Assembly: GCA_963854835.1 (NCBI GenBank)
Contig: OY978525.1
Span: forward strand, 104,886,417-104,950,416
Origin: Megamerina dolium
Taxonomy: Eukaryota > Arthropoda > Insecta > Diptera > Megamerinidae
Reading direction: 5' to 3'
Length of the DNA stretch: 64,000 nucleotides
Under the pieces are notes generated by a model, which saw nothing but the letters and a program-made list of their open reading frames with translations, made no database searches and was not told the origin of the DNA. Positions 26,301 to 41,300 of the stretch are shown piece by piece; the first letter of the stretch is position 1; every line of letters begins with the position of its first letter. The position numbers and the translations under genes are program-made.

Positions 26301-29300
26301 TCGCTTCTTTTGCTCCATTCCCTTTTTTTTTCAAGTCGTTTATAATATGAAAAACATCCATATATCCTCTTAAACGAAAATCTCGTCAATTTATTCGTAG
26401 TTTTTCAATTTGTTCATCTGTCTCTCAATATGCTATAATAGTATGTATCGTACATACATTCATACATACATACATATGATTGTTGCGTGTTGCAACATTA
26501 TTTTGCAAGTGAAAATAGAAATTGCACGCTTGCGCTCTTTTATTTGTAGCATTTTTATTATGCACTCTATGTAGGAATATAGTCATATATGTACTATTGC
26601 CAAAGTCATCATAATATAAAGTGACTTATGTATGATGCAGCTCATGATCATATGTGTTCGTATGTGTAAGAGAAATCCTTTGTAGGATTACCATCATTGT
26701 ATAGTAGTTGCGTGTAAATTCTTTCTTTGATTGATTTTGTATAGAATTTTTATTGATTATTTATTACGATGTGGCATGATTTAATATGCACCACATAAGT
26801 GCATGAAGCTTCTCTTAGTGACTTAGATTGGCATAAATACATAAAATACAGTAGATATGTATAAGTATGTATAATCTGAAGACCTATTATAAGAAGGATA
26901 TTTTATAAAGCGTATGAAATCGACATCATTTCCACATTGGCTATTCTTCATTTAGGCTGACACATTTCGTATTTACATTCACATTCTTAATTCAAATAAT
27001 TGCTTTGCTAAATTGAATTCGACAATTCTGAATAGATGTGAACCCTTTCTAAATACAATAAGATAATTTTAACATAAATTCATTGTTTTTTGAATATAAT
27101 TTTTACGATTCTATTGCATATCTGAATTCCATTTGACAATTCAAATCAATAAATTAAACATCTTGAGCATTAAACAATTGAACCTAAATCGATTATTTTT
27201 ACACTCTGAATTTCATTGAATTCAAATATCTGGTGTAGTAAAAGGAAATCCATTTTTCCAATAGATGGTTTTATTAATCTGTATCTCGCGTTGTATAAGT
27301 GCGATCGGGTTACGCTAGATGGCGTTAGAAAGATAGGATTTCGTGCTAAATAAACTTTTCAGACAGTTTTGTGATTGCTTGACTCAGTATTGTTTGAGCA
27401 CGCGTCAAAGATGTACACCAGTATAGAGAAAATACGCCATATTTTACACGCCTTACTTTTTCGCCTTACAAGGCGAAAAAGTAAGCCAGACGGGTGAAAA
27501 TGTGAATAGTGTTTATGGTCCTGAGACTGCAACAGCCAATCACGTGCAATTTTGGTTTCGTCGATTCCGTTCCGGTAATTGTGACGTCAAAGATGCAAGG
27601 CCAATTGTCGAAGATATTGATAAAATAATGGAAATCGTCGAATCTGTAGTGGTCGAACAGCGGTGAGCCGGCGGAAACGGTGGCCGAGCCAGGATTGACG
27701 GTCAGGAAGGTTTTGCTATGTGTTTGGTGGGATTGGCAGGGAATCATCTACTATGAGCTGCTCCCCTACGGCCAAACTCTTAATTCGGGACTGTACTGTC
27801 AACAATTGGACCGTCTGAATTAAGCAATCGCAACACACATCGATAGTGACTCGCCAGAAGCTCCACCTTATAGTCCGGACCTGGCACCACGAGATTATTA
27901 TCTGTTCCTGTCTATGGCAAATGATTTTGATGGTGAAAAATTCGCCTCAAGAGAAGGTTGTGAAAATCGATTGTCCCAGTTTTTCGACGAAAGGGACGAG
28001 AGTTTCTATGAGAGTAAAAAAAAAAAAAACTATGAGAGTGGTATTATGAAATTACCTTCAAAATGGCAACAAGTTACCCCACAAAACGGTGCATATTTGA
28101 CCTATGCTAAATAAAACCTTCAATTTAATGCAAAAATAATGGATTTCTTTTTACTAGACCTCATATACATACATACATTTCATCAGTTTGTATTAGAAAA
28201 TAGATTTAACAGTAATGGGTTCAAAGTAGTGACTGACTGAGGTTCTCTCAAAATCGGGATGTGTTTATTGTGTTTTGTCAGTACGAGAAGAGAAGACCGA
28301 ATTTTGAAAGAGCTTTTATTAAAGCTTTGTCAGGGCAATTTTTTTTTTTTTTTGCTGTCAATAATTTTGCATTTTAACATTAATTTCTAAATTTCAAGTT
28401 AATCTTAAAAAAGGTTAAATTAAATAAATTAGCTTAATAATAAATTGATTTAAATTGTAAGGCATATTACTTGATTTGCAGCACTTTGTAGAATAGAATT
28501 TAAAATTGTGTATTTTTTTTTTTGGTTAGTTTGCTTTTTTGCAGACCTTTTTATTCACAATTCATATATATTGCATGACCTTCATATATATTTAAACTAA
28601 ACAAGTCGTATTTCACTTTCCGAATACTCAACATTGAGCATAATTTTCTTGAGAGCATACTTAAGAAATGGATTGTGCCAAATAATTTGGATAAAATTCT
28701 TTTTGACCTTTACGAAATTATGAATAATAAATGTAAAAAATAACTAACCAAGTTAATTTATAATGGTAACCCAAAGGGTAAAGAAAAATACTCTTAAAAT
28801 AAATACATTTAGTTTATTACATATCTACATAAATATAAGACTCAGCTGAATTTCTGAAACAATTTAAATTTATAAAAATATGTACTAAGACTTGAAATGA
28901 GTATATTTGAACAATATCAACCTTGAGATATTGATAAGCTAACCATGTAACATAAGAATATCCTTATATTCTATACAAATCCGTATATGAAGAAGAGTTT
29001 GTCATAATTTTATATATGTTACAATATATTGCAACAAGTATTTTATTATTGCAATCGAAGCATATTTTTCGAATATAGAATATACTTACGTATCTCATTT
29101 ATAATACCTCTAGAACTATCACATGCTTATACCCTTTTTTTTTTTTGTTTTCTTTAACAAATGACAAATATGATATACTAATATCAAAATATAAATCTCA
29201 TTCATATAAAAATCTTTCTCTATACATACATGTATATAATAATTTTTATTTTTCTTTTAGGTTTTCGATTGTAAAAATCACATACGTGTCATACAATCGA

Positions 29301-32300
29301 TGGATGGCAACAGGCTATACGTTTGCGGCACAAATGCTCACAATCCCAAGGATTATGTCATCTATGTAAGTATCAATTGAAATATAATGGTTAACGAGAG
29401 TGTAGCGAGAAATGACATAGAAATGTACCAACATATTGTGTGTGAGTGTGTGTGTGTGTGTATGTTTGTACGAGTATGAATGATGGAGGTTGAATAAACG
29501 AAAACTTACAACTTAAATGGAAAGCATCTTGTAGCTTGCAGTTTTTATTTTTATTCTATTATCGTTATAGTTTCCTTTTCAAACTTATACAGGCTTTGTG
29601 TATCGCACACCAATCACATCCCCTGAATAATCGAATATCGTTTTTTGCAATACTACGTATATTGAACGATACATATTGAAGTTATCGCAGTGCATTCAAG
29701 TTTGTGTGTGTGCGAGTTACATTTTGTTGCTTTTTACATTTAAAAAGTAAATCGTGCCTTTTATTTTGACACTACCAGATAGTCGTATTTATTGCATGTT
29801 GGGGTAGCATTTGTACTGCTTACGTATGTGCAAGCAATACAATTTATATCTACTTCCTTTGAATCCCCCTACTGTCAAAGCTGCTGGTTCATTTAATGTA
29901 AACGATTAGATCCATATGTGTTTATTGGTATCTATGCCATATACATATGTATGTATTGAAGCAATCAGATGAAATTATATTATAGACAACATATTTTTTC
30001 ATGCAATTGACATATAGTACATATGTATTTAGGTACATTAGTGAGGTTCTTAGGTCGATATATGAGTCACTTGGGCAGCTTAAAAATGCTCTACTCGATC
30101 TTGGTCACTGGCAGTATTGGAATATCTTGCGCTTTATATGAAGTTTCGAGTGTTTTGCAGGCTGATATAAGGATGGTATAGCCCGAATACGGTACCACAA
30201 TAGGCTTCACATAGCAATACCAAGCCTCGATCTAATCCAAAGCTTAAATTTAACAATTCCATCAGATTTTTAATACTAATTGAGCATGGATGAGGGATTT
30301 TGATATTTTTGAGGTGCTTTTCTCTTTAAACTTATGTTTTTATAACATTTTCCTTTTTAAGCTTAAGCAACAAATTATTGCATCCGCTTCTGTCTAAAAT
30401 TCGGTTATACACGTTTTTATTGACACCTTTACTTCAGCAATTTTTTATTACGAGGGCTACTATTATATTTCCGGATCTGGCAACACTAATGTCAATGGCT
30501 AAAATCTGGCAACACCATAAACAAGTTAGATATTTTTTAGAAGAAACGTTCTCACAACGTTTTGATGTACAAGTGCTATTTGTTTCGCTTACAGTGAGAT
30601 AAGAAAATCAATTTGGCCAAAAAATGGAAATTTCAAGAGAAGGCTTTCGTTGCATAATTTTTTAGAATTTTCGACGTGGATTATCTCAACAAGAATTTGT
30701 TGATGAACTCAGTTCTGTGTATGGCGATAAAGCACAGTCTATCGCAGGTATTGTGAATTCAATCTTGGTCGTAGTTCGGTAGTCGACGAATTCCATGAAA
30801 GTCGTCCAAAATCGGTTGTTGTGCCACAAAATATCGATGCAGTTCATGAACTGATAATGCAACATAGTCACGTGACATATCGTAAGATAGAGACATTCTT
30901 CCCCATTAGTTCCACTTCAATAATTTCGATTTTGCATGCACAGTTAGTTGTAACTAAAATTTGCAGTCGTTGGATACCCCATAATTGATCAATAGCTCAA
31001 TAAATGGTCGACAGTTTCTTCGGCCGAATGGGTTATGTGGGCACTGTTCCGCTTGAGTCACGTAGTGCAGTCAATTCTGAGTGGTACACGAACAGTTGTT
31101 TGTCGGAAGTCTTCAGAGAAATTCGTAAAACCAACCGCCAAAGACGAATCATTCTCCATCATTACAATGTGAACTCTCACACATCTCGTCAAACAGGTGA
31201 ATTTTTGAGCAGTCAAAACGTCGTATTGATGACTCATCTTCCGTACAGTCCAGATTTGCACCCAATGACATCTTCTTGTTGCCGAATATCAAAGATAAAC
31301 TGCATGGTCAACGATTTACGAGCGCCAAAGATGCAGTTGAAGCGTTCAAAAACCATGTTTTGGAAGTGTTTCAAGAGGAATGGAAAAACTGCTATGACAA
31401 TTGGTTTGAACGAATGCAAAAGTGCATTGATCATTATGGTGAATATTTTGAAAAACAATAAAGTCGTTTTCATTTAAAAATGTTTGTTATTATTTGCTAT
31501 TCCCGAAATATAAATAGTAATCCTCGTAGTCCAGATTCAAACCAACTTATCCCATCAGTATGGGTCGTGACGTACTCTGGTCTCATGTACTATTTACCTA
31601 TCGCAGAATTACCATACAACATGATTTGATTTATATCAGATTAACAATCTCTTGAGATTAATCAGTATAATATTGCCATAGTATTTTTTTTTCAAAAAGA
31701 AAAGCACGCAATATAAAAGCAGGTCGGTCATAAAAAATAATATGACCATATGTAAAATATATTTATTAGGTACATATTTACAAATAGTCCCAAATTCAGC
31801 AATATTTTTTGCATAAAAAATCCAACTGTAACCGTAATAAATATCATCATCTACTCACATATATACGTAACTATTCTATGCCTACCTATAATTTTCAATT
31901 TGTTTAATGGAATTGGTAACATTTAGACATGCTTGTGAGGTATAATGTAAACATTGTAAAGCAATATGTATGTGTTGTGTCCTCCTCTAAAATAACTAGC
32001 TGATATTTTCTAAGAATTTGTAAATGGATTTGCAAAAAAAAAAAAGAAAAAAAAAATTATTCTTTATATGAATATCTCTGACTTTGTATTGACCAACATA
32101 TGTTAGTAACATATTGCTTGTTGCATCAAATACTTTGTTATAAGAATCATTGCAATATTTTATATGCTATACTACATCTTCGTAGTTATGTATTATATAT
32201 TCGTACTCATATCAATGTCATTTCGAAGGCACATTGACCAAATCATCAAATTTATCAAATAAGCGAATCTCGCTCATACAATGTTATAAATGTCTATTTC

Positions 32301-35300
32301 TAGAGTAATACATATTACATATTGTAACAAACATATATGCTGTATGTACGATATTGTATATCTCTGGCAAAAACCAGTAACTGCTTAAGTCAAAATAAGA
32401 GAGAATTGTTAATTGAATGCACTTGAGAAATTTGAGAAAAAAAAATTCAATTAAGCTCACATCCTTTGGGAAAGTAAGACCTAAATTTCCGTTTTTAATT
32501 GTAAGTAATTCTTGTGATTATACCAAAACTGTTCCCATTTTAAAAATTTTGAAATTCTGTTCAACTAATTCAAATTCAGAAATTCTTTTGGGCAAAGATA
32601 TATTACACAAAAAAAAAGGAAAAATAAATAAATAAATAAATATGTGTCACTTAAAGCCCCCGAAGGGCTCTTTGGTAGAACTTCTCTTCCATTACTGTTG
32701 TGCGTGTTAAATTTTGGACAGTATTAGAAGGGACCCTACTTATTTTAGTGGGTTCCGAATGACAGAACTCTTGCAACATCACTTTTTCTGAGCTTTGTCG
32801 CAGACTTCTTTTAAAAGCTTTTCCATGGAAAATTGTTACTGCCGGAAGTATTGCCAATTGCTTGCCGACAGGTGGATACCGTTTGAAAGAAAGATCTTTT
32901 CGGTATTAAATTTGTTATGCTTCAGCCGGGGATTGAACCAACGACCTACAGATCAAAAGGACAACGCACTAACCACTGAGCTACAGCACCCACACCTCTT
33001 ATTCACAAATTGGAAATGTTTAAAATATGGGATTTGAATACATTAACTGACTCCTTCAACATTTAAAACTATTGTCCGTCAAGTTTATTGGTCAAAGCAG
33101 TGGTGAAAACAGAAAGTATTGAATTTGATTTAAAACGAAACAATTCAATTGATCTCTCATCAATTCGATATTTTGAGTTCTCAAAAAGCCTTTTTTTTTT
33201 CTAAACCATATTTTCCAACAAACAACATTTTAAGCATTGCGCTGGCAGTCGTTCCAACACACAAAAGCTCACACGGACATCCAACAATGAAAAATGTTGT
33301 ATATCTTTTTTCATCCACCCACTTTACTCTGCACAAATGTACACAAACATAAGAGGAAAAAAGACAAAAATCGAAAAACTCAAAATAATTCATTGGATAA
33401 AATTGCCTTTCAAATATAACAACAATTTCATTCCAAGATACCTACAAGTATTAAAAAAAATTTTTTCATTTTCGAAATAGTAATCGGAAATTGGCAAACT
33501 CTTGCCGAAAATCTAGAAAATGAAATGAAACTATATAAACACATGGATTACGTATTTGGTGAACGTGACAACATTTAAAGATTTTATTTTGTAAAAATAT
33601 GAAATCCATTTACTAATCGTTTGTATGTATGTATGTTTAGTACCTGCCACATATAGCAAATTGGTAAAAGTTTATAAGTATGTTTCACACTAGAATTTTG
33701 TTGCTCTTAAAAGTTTGTTGTAGTTCGGTTTGTTTGTTTGTAATGATTGTGGTATTGCATATATTGAATGAGTATTTACTTATATATTATATTTGCCATC
33801 CATTGCAAAATGTATGTCACACAATGTAGGTACACTACTTGAATCGTACTTTTATTGCATTTTGATCATTTTATATTTTTATTCTATTTGATTTTGTTTT
33901 CTACATTTTTTTTATATATTTTTGTTTTTTTTTTATATTCTTTTCAGTCAAATTTAACCCATTTACCACGCTCCGAGTACGTGATTGGCGTTGGCTTGGG
34001 TATTGCTAAATGTCCTTACGATCCACTTGACAATTCAACAGCAATTTATGTCGAAGACGGAAATCCCGGTGGATTGCCTGGTTTGGTAAGTTTTTCAGAT
34101 TTATACAAACTTACGTACTTTTGTAGTATCTGTGTGTTTTAGAAAATGTATAAAACAGAAACAAAAAACACTAAAAACAAATATAATTGCTACTTTAATT
34201 TATTTTTGGTGTGCTGTTGCTTTAATTGAAACCAATTGGTTCAACATTTTTGCTATAATATATTAAAAATAATTTTAGGTGTACGATGTATGTACACATG
34301 TAGTAACATTAGATATGACTTTGTAACTTAAATTATTTGAAAATAGTATTTTTATTAAATAATTTTTCAATTAGTAATCAGTTTAATATTAAACTTGGAA
34401 CCTTATCAGTGTGGCTTCAAACCTGGTAAATCCACCATCGACCTGATTTTCACACTGCGCCAAATCCTGGAGAAGACCCCAGAAAAACAGAGCAACACTT
34501 ATCATCTCTTTGTTGATCATAAAACCGCTTCTACGCAACAATGTCTGAGTTCGGTATTCCTGCGAAGCTCATTAGACTTTGCAGAATGACACTGTGTAAC
34601 TCCTGTTGTGCAGTGAAAATTGGGATGGACCTCTCCCCGCCGTTTAATACCGACCGGGGTTTCAGACAAGGTGATTCGATATCGTGTGACTTTTTCAATC
34701 TTGTTATGGAGAAAATAATACGAGCTGCTGATCTACGACATAACGTTCAACAAAAGTGTCATGCTGTTAGCGTATGCCGATAATATTGACATAATCGACA
34801 TGAACATGCGAGCAATCAGTGCAGCATTCTCAAAGTTGGAAAGAGAGTCGTGTCGAATGGGCCTCACGTTGAACGATGGCAAAACGAAGTACCTAGTATT
34901 AAAAAAGAGTCCCAGCGTCTTGGACGGCACGTCACTGTTGATAACCACGCTTTTAAAGTAGTGAAGGACTTGATCTATCTTAGAACCAGCATTAACACTA
35001 GTAATGACATCAGCCTAGAGATATTGCGAAGGATCACTCTTGCTAACAGGTGCTACTTTGGGCTAAGTAAGCAATTGAGAAGTTGGGCCCTCTCTCGAGC
35101 AACGAAAACCACACTCTACAAGTCTCTTATCATGCCGGTTCTTACATATGGCGCCGAAGCTTGGACAATTTTCACCTCAGATGAGAAAATGCTTGGATTT
35201 GTCGAGAGAAGGGTCCTACGCAAGATCTTTGGACCTATTTGCGTTGATGGCGAGTATCGAATAAGGTACAACCATGAGGTGTATGCCGACACCGACATAG

Positions 35301-38300
35301 TAAAGTTCACGCTCCGGCTAAGAAGGTGTTATATTCGGAACCCGCTGGTGAATGACGCAGAAGAGGAAGACCTAAACTCCGGTGGAAAGATCAAGTACTA
35401 GAGAACTTGTCGGCGCTTGAAATATCTAACTGGCGCCAACTAGCGAAGTATGCTAGATTCGCCATAAATCGATTTTCGGTTGTAATGGTTAATTTTCAAC
35501 TGTTTTACTTGAGAAAATTGAATGACACCGTTTTTAATAAGGTGTTCGCATTTTAAACTCAAATTGATTGTCAGGTTGATTAAATTAATTACATATGTTC
35601 CATAAGTCAAAATAACATATGAACGAGCTGCTTTCTCAAACATGCCCCCGTGAATTGACACCTTTGCATGTCGGATGTTTGAAGAACGATTCTACTATGA
35701 CTCGATGAATGACTTCACCACTGCCATGTTGTTTAGGTATATATAGAAAATGGGAGTGCCATGGCTACTTTCTTCTGAATACTTATCCTATAATTATTAT
35801 GCAACACTGTCAAATTTTAACTGACTTAATCTCTCATGGTTTTTACTTACTTCATGCGAGAAGGTTTATTGATTTAAAAAATATCATCATGTCATCTTGA
35901 CGAAAACCCACTTCAATAATCACGCTTTAACCATCAGCTCTTCATATGAATATATTGCTTAACATTTCACCTTTAGTACAATACAAAATAACATCTTTCA
36001 CCTTTCTATCCATACACAGATAATACATATATAAATAAAACAGAGAAATATAAATATTAGTAAAGTTGCTTATTTGCATATAAACAACTAAAGTAGCTTC
36101 TTTTGTTTAACTACATTTATCTGGTTTCTTATTTATTAGAATAAACATTAAAAATCATCATTATACTAGCAATATAGTTTTATAGAGAAGAAAGGAATCA
36201 AGACAATAAAGGATAATCACAAGACTATTACTAAATAATAAAAAAAAAAACAGAAAAATCGACAACATTGACAACAACCAGTACAATTTACTTACCTAGT
36301 CATCGTTTGGTTCTTTCTCAGACCACCATAAGGATTGTTTATTTCCTGTAATGCAATTTTCGCTGAAGGGGATCAAACAATCCCCATCAATAATAATATT
36401 TACAGTATACTATAAGATATATATATATTTTATTTATATTGTACATCTTTATTTACTTATTTCGAAAGAGCATAGCTTCTTACTTATGTACAATGCCTTT
36501 TACCTACTTATTTACATATTTATACATTAGTATGAGTAATATACAGATAGAATATATGATGGTAGATATTAGAGTACCTATAATCTTGCAATTTTGGTTT
36601 TTCCATTTCAGTTGATGCTTATTTCTATTTAATCATATATTTATTTTATACTCTCTTTTTCTATTCAACAACTTATTTATTTTCTATTATTCTATATATA
36701 TATATTTTTTTTTTTTCTTTATCTACTCACAGTATTCGGGCACAAATGCTGAATTTACCAAAGCGGATCCAGTGATCTTTCGTACGGATTTATATAATAT
36801 AACAGCAAAACGTCTGGAATACAAATTTAAGCGTACACTCAAATATGATTCCAAATGGTTGGACAGTAAGTATATATGATATGTATTATATAATAGGTGT
36901 ACAAATAAATTCTGTCTGTAGTTGGTTGCATTAAAAAATATATTTAAACATATCTACATCGAACACCATTTTGCATATTTGTAGCTTAGTCATTGTCAGT
37001 CGTTTACAAGCTGTCATTCAGTGCTGTCATTCAGTACAGTCACAAAGTACTAATGAAAATGATTGATTCAACCTTGGATGAAAAATATGTAAATCTTAAA
37101 ACAGCGCAAAGATGGTTTGCAAGATTTGCGTGACAATAATTTTTGCTTTGCGGATGATTCACGTACTGGTGTTCCTAAAAATGATTATGGACGAAGAAAT
37201 TCATAGTTGGCTTGATAAAAATCAATGTCAAACACTCACAGCTTAACGTTATGAATAACAAATGCTCAAATTAAGTGGAGTGCTCTGGAGGAAAAAAATC
37301 CATTTACTGGCCAAGGAAGTCGAATGTGAAAATCAACTCAGGAACTCATCTTCTCCTTAGACTGGGAAGTTCTCCAGCATGCGGTCAGGAGGAGCCAGTC
37401 TTGGCTCCTCCTGACTACCAATTATTCAGGGCAATGCAGTCTTATTTAGCTGACCAGCGAGTCTTCAATGTTAAAGATGTACGAAAATGGCTCAATGACT
37501 ATTTTGCCTTAAAACCACCAAGTTTCAAAAAGACCATAGATAATAATGTCGAATATTTCGATTATTACGCTTTGTAACAAGTATGTGTGGAACTCATGAA
37601 AAACATGACATCATTTATTTTTACACCTATTACAATCTATCTTATTGTTTTTATCTCTTCAAGTGAATGATTGATGTGGCTAAAATATATGGAGTAAGTG
37701 AAAAAAGGAAAAAGAAACAAGCGACAAAAAAATGACAGAATTGAAAATACTTTCTTTGCGTGTCAAGCATTGAAACAACTGAGATTGATTTAAATTGTGT
37801 TTATTTAAGAGCAAAAAATACTTGCTCAAGATCTAGTCGAACATTGAAAATGAAATTATATGGTGATGATGTGCTACGTAATGGTACATCTTTATATATG
37901 TATTTACAGGGATAATGCGGAAACAATAATATGGTATTACATGAAATTAAATAGATTTTAGAAACGACTCTTTCTGACTTGCCACTTTCATAGATTCATT
38001 GAAATTCTCGATATAATTTACTTACTTGTACATTAGGCCGTACCATCTTACAGGGAAAGAAAAATATTATGGGGTGCCTCGAAAGCTATTATCGCATTTA
38101 TTTAAACATTTATGCAACACTTAGACCACAAATTTTGAATAAAAGTTTCCCATATTCGTTCCAAATCGAACACCATGATGCAACGATACCGCTTTTTGAT
38201 CTAAACAGGTAAATCAAGGGGCGAACTTGCGGTTTTTGTGTATGTACCTCTTATTTCAATGCAAATATCGGTTGGTCTAATAACTGAATTCTTATCATAC

Positions 38301-41300
38301 GCCTCCAAATGTACAACAATTTTGTAGTAACCTTCAATAAATGATATTGGTATGTTTTCGATTTTAATTTCCACATCAAACGGATTAACTGGTAAAACTT
38401 TCTGTGTAGTAAAATAATAAATAAGAGTGCTATATTTCGAATTTAGCTGAATGTATGTATGCATAATACTTATACCCCTTTTTCGTTGACACAATGACGA
38501 TGTTCTGGATATACATTTTTGAACCAAGTATCAAACCAGAATTCACCTGATTTATATAATACAGAGCATAAATCATCACGACGCATTTTAAACATTGTCG
38601 CTCGCCATTTATCGTTTTCGAATTTATATACACCACCGTATGCCTATAAGAAGTTCACACATTCAAGCATTCAAGCTAAACAATTGCAATTTGATTTTGC
38701 AAATATGTGTATATTGTACGTATTGATACTTACAACAATTCTATCAGTTGATTCCACATCCCAAACAATTGTTGCATTACCTTCAGAGTGTAATTTATTA
38801 CCATCAACAGTTGTTGAAAATGCTGAGAAATCTAACAAATATGATACATCATATGGTGATCCTTCGGTACAAGGTGAAAAAATGTCGCCTTCATCGAAAG
38901 CAAATGTATAATCAGCACACTTTACTTCCAATATTATCATACTCGTAATTACGAAAATTATTAACGAAAACATTTTCAATTCAAATATTTTTTCTATTAT
39001 CCGAAACTTGTACTACTCGTTAGTTATTACCACCGTCTACACATATAATTTCAATGTTCCGCAATTTATCATTTTTATACAATTTCACAATGAATATATT
39101 TTTGATTTAATTAGTAGGCGGGTATATCCCAAAACATACAAGTACAGGGATGTAACAAAAAAAAAAAAACATAAATTCTGTCAATCCCATACATGTGAGT
39201 AAGCGAGCATTATTATTATGATAAATATCTTCTTGTTCAATTGGTGAATTGTGTAAAAAATAATAATATACTACTAATTCTAATACTTATTAGATATTAT
39301 GTACTATGATTACACAAACATGTACAAATGTACATGTGTGCATAAAGTTGACGTTCACTTAATTCGTGGCCAAAGGTCAAAGTTGAAATTCCCGATAATT
39401 TATCTCCCCAGAACACGGCTCTAGGCCATCATTAGTACTCATCTCCAACATATTTACTTCATATATCAACCCTGTTGACAGTCGCCCATACAAAATCTAC
39501 GTAAAATCGCATCATCTCTACAGAAATGATTAAAAAAATATTTTTCAAAATAAATATGTAGCATTTATAAGCCCCGAAAAGCTCTTTGCCCGAGCTTCTC
39601 TTCCAGTAATGTTGTGCGTGTTAAATTTTGAACAGTATTAGAAGGGATCTACTTATTTTAACCGATTCCGAACGGCAGAACCCTTACTGTCTTAGAGCTA
39701 TATCACAGAGCTAATTCATAAAAGCTTTTTCATGACAATTTGTTACTACCGACAGGTGAGTAACCGTTCGAAAGAATAATCTTTTCGATGTTAAATGTAT
39801 TGAACTCACGACCTAGAGATCAGAAGTCCAACGTACTAACCATCGAGGTACGACATCCGATTGAAATATATGATCAATCTATATAAATTGTTCTATCTGA
39901 ATATTTCCTGTAAATGCAAACATTGTATTTACCCAATGGAGTACAATACACTGGAGAGTATTGCCACTTTACAGAGCTCAAAGTCATTGTAGCAACAACA
40001 AATACGTAATAATATTAAATACTCTTTATTAATTATGAAAAGATTAAATCAAATGAATAATGCCAAATTTGAATGAAAATGTCTTTTATTTTAAAGCAAA
40101 ACACCATGCATCGATACCGTCCTAAACTTAAACAGGTTTATCAACAGTCGAATTGGTTAATTTTACATACTCGCCTTTAATTTCAAAGCAAAGATCGATT
40201 GGTCTAACAACTGAATTCTCATCATACGCTACCAAAGTTATTACTATTTTATAGTGACCTCCAACATTTGCTACAGGTATATTTTCGGCTTTAAATTCGA
40301 CATCAAACGGATTAGCTACTAAAACTGTCTGAGTAGTAAAATTATAAGTTAGTATTGTATAGAATTCATTTAGCTGAATGTATGTAGAATACTTATACCC
40401 CTTTCTCGTTGAAACAATGCTGATGTCCTGGAATTACATTTTTGAACCAAGTATCATACCAGAATTCACCCGGTTTATATAATACGGCGCACATATCTTC
40501 GCGACGCTGTTTAAACATTGTCGGCTGCCATGTGCCACGTTCAAATTTATATACACCACCGTATCCCTAATAAGAAATGAAATGACATTCAAACGTTTTA
40601 CCAGATAAATGCATATTCGATTTTTAACTTAATATATACTCACAAAAATTCGATCAGTTGGTTCGACGTCCCAAACAATTGTTACATTACCTTCAGAGTG
40701 TAATTTATAACCATCAATGGATGTAGAAAATGCTGAGAAATCAAACAAATATGATATATCATATTGTGAGCCGTCGGAACAAGGTGAAAAAATTTCATCA
40801 TCATCAAATACAAATATATAATCAACACACTTTACTTCCGATGTTATTGTGATTAGGAAAATTATTAACGGAAATATTTTCAAATGAATTTTTTCTTCCA
40901 TATTTCCCGCAACTTGTATGTAAATATCCTATTCGTCAGTTATTACTGTGTCCATATAATTGCAATGTGTTATATTTCATCACTTTTATAGATTCTCACA
41001 ATGAATATATTTCTGATTTAATTAGTAGGCGATCTATTTGAACACAAGAATATAATTAAAGAGCTCAAAATCTGTCGATCGTATGCATGCAAGTAGGTGG
41101 GTACCAATGTTGTTATGTAAATATCATTTTTGTTTAATCACTGAATTGTGTATTTTAAAAATGAAAACAAAAATTGCATTTATTCTATGTAATAGTTATT
41201 AAGTACATAGTACATAACTGTACTTACACAAACAAACAGTAATATGTATTAGAATGGTGTAGCTCCGAAGAAGTAGTTATTCAGAACTTGTTGGTAGTCA

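Noticed and set aside
38671..38979. Start of nested gene N1 at 38,979
   Set aside because: The codon there is TTG. The in-frame ATG at 38,973 gives a normal signal peptide.
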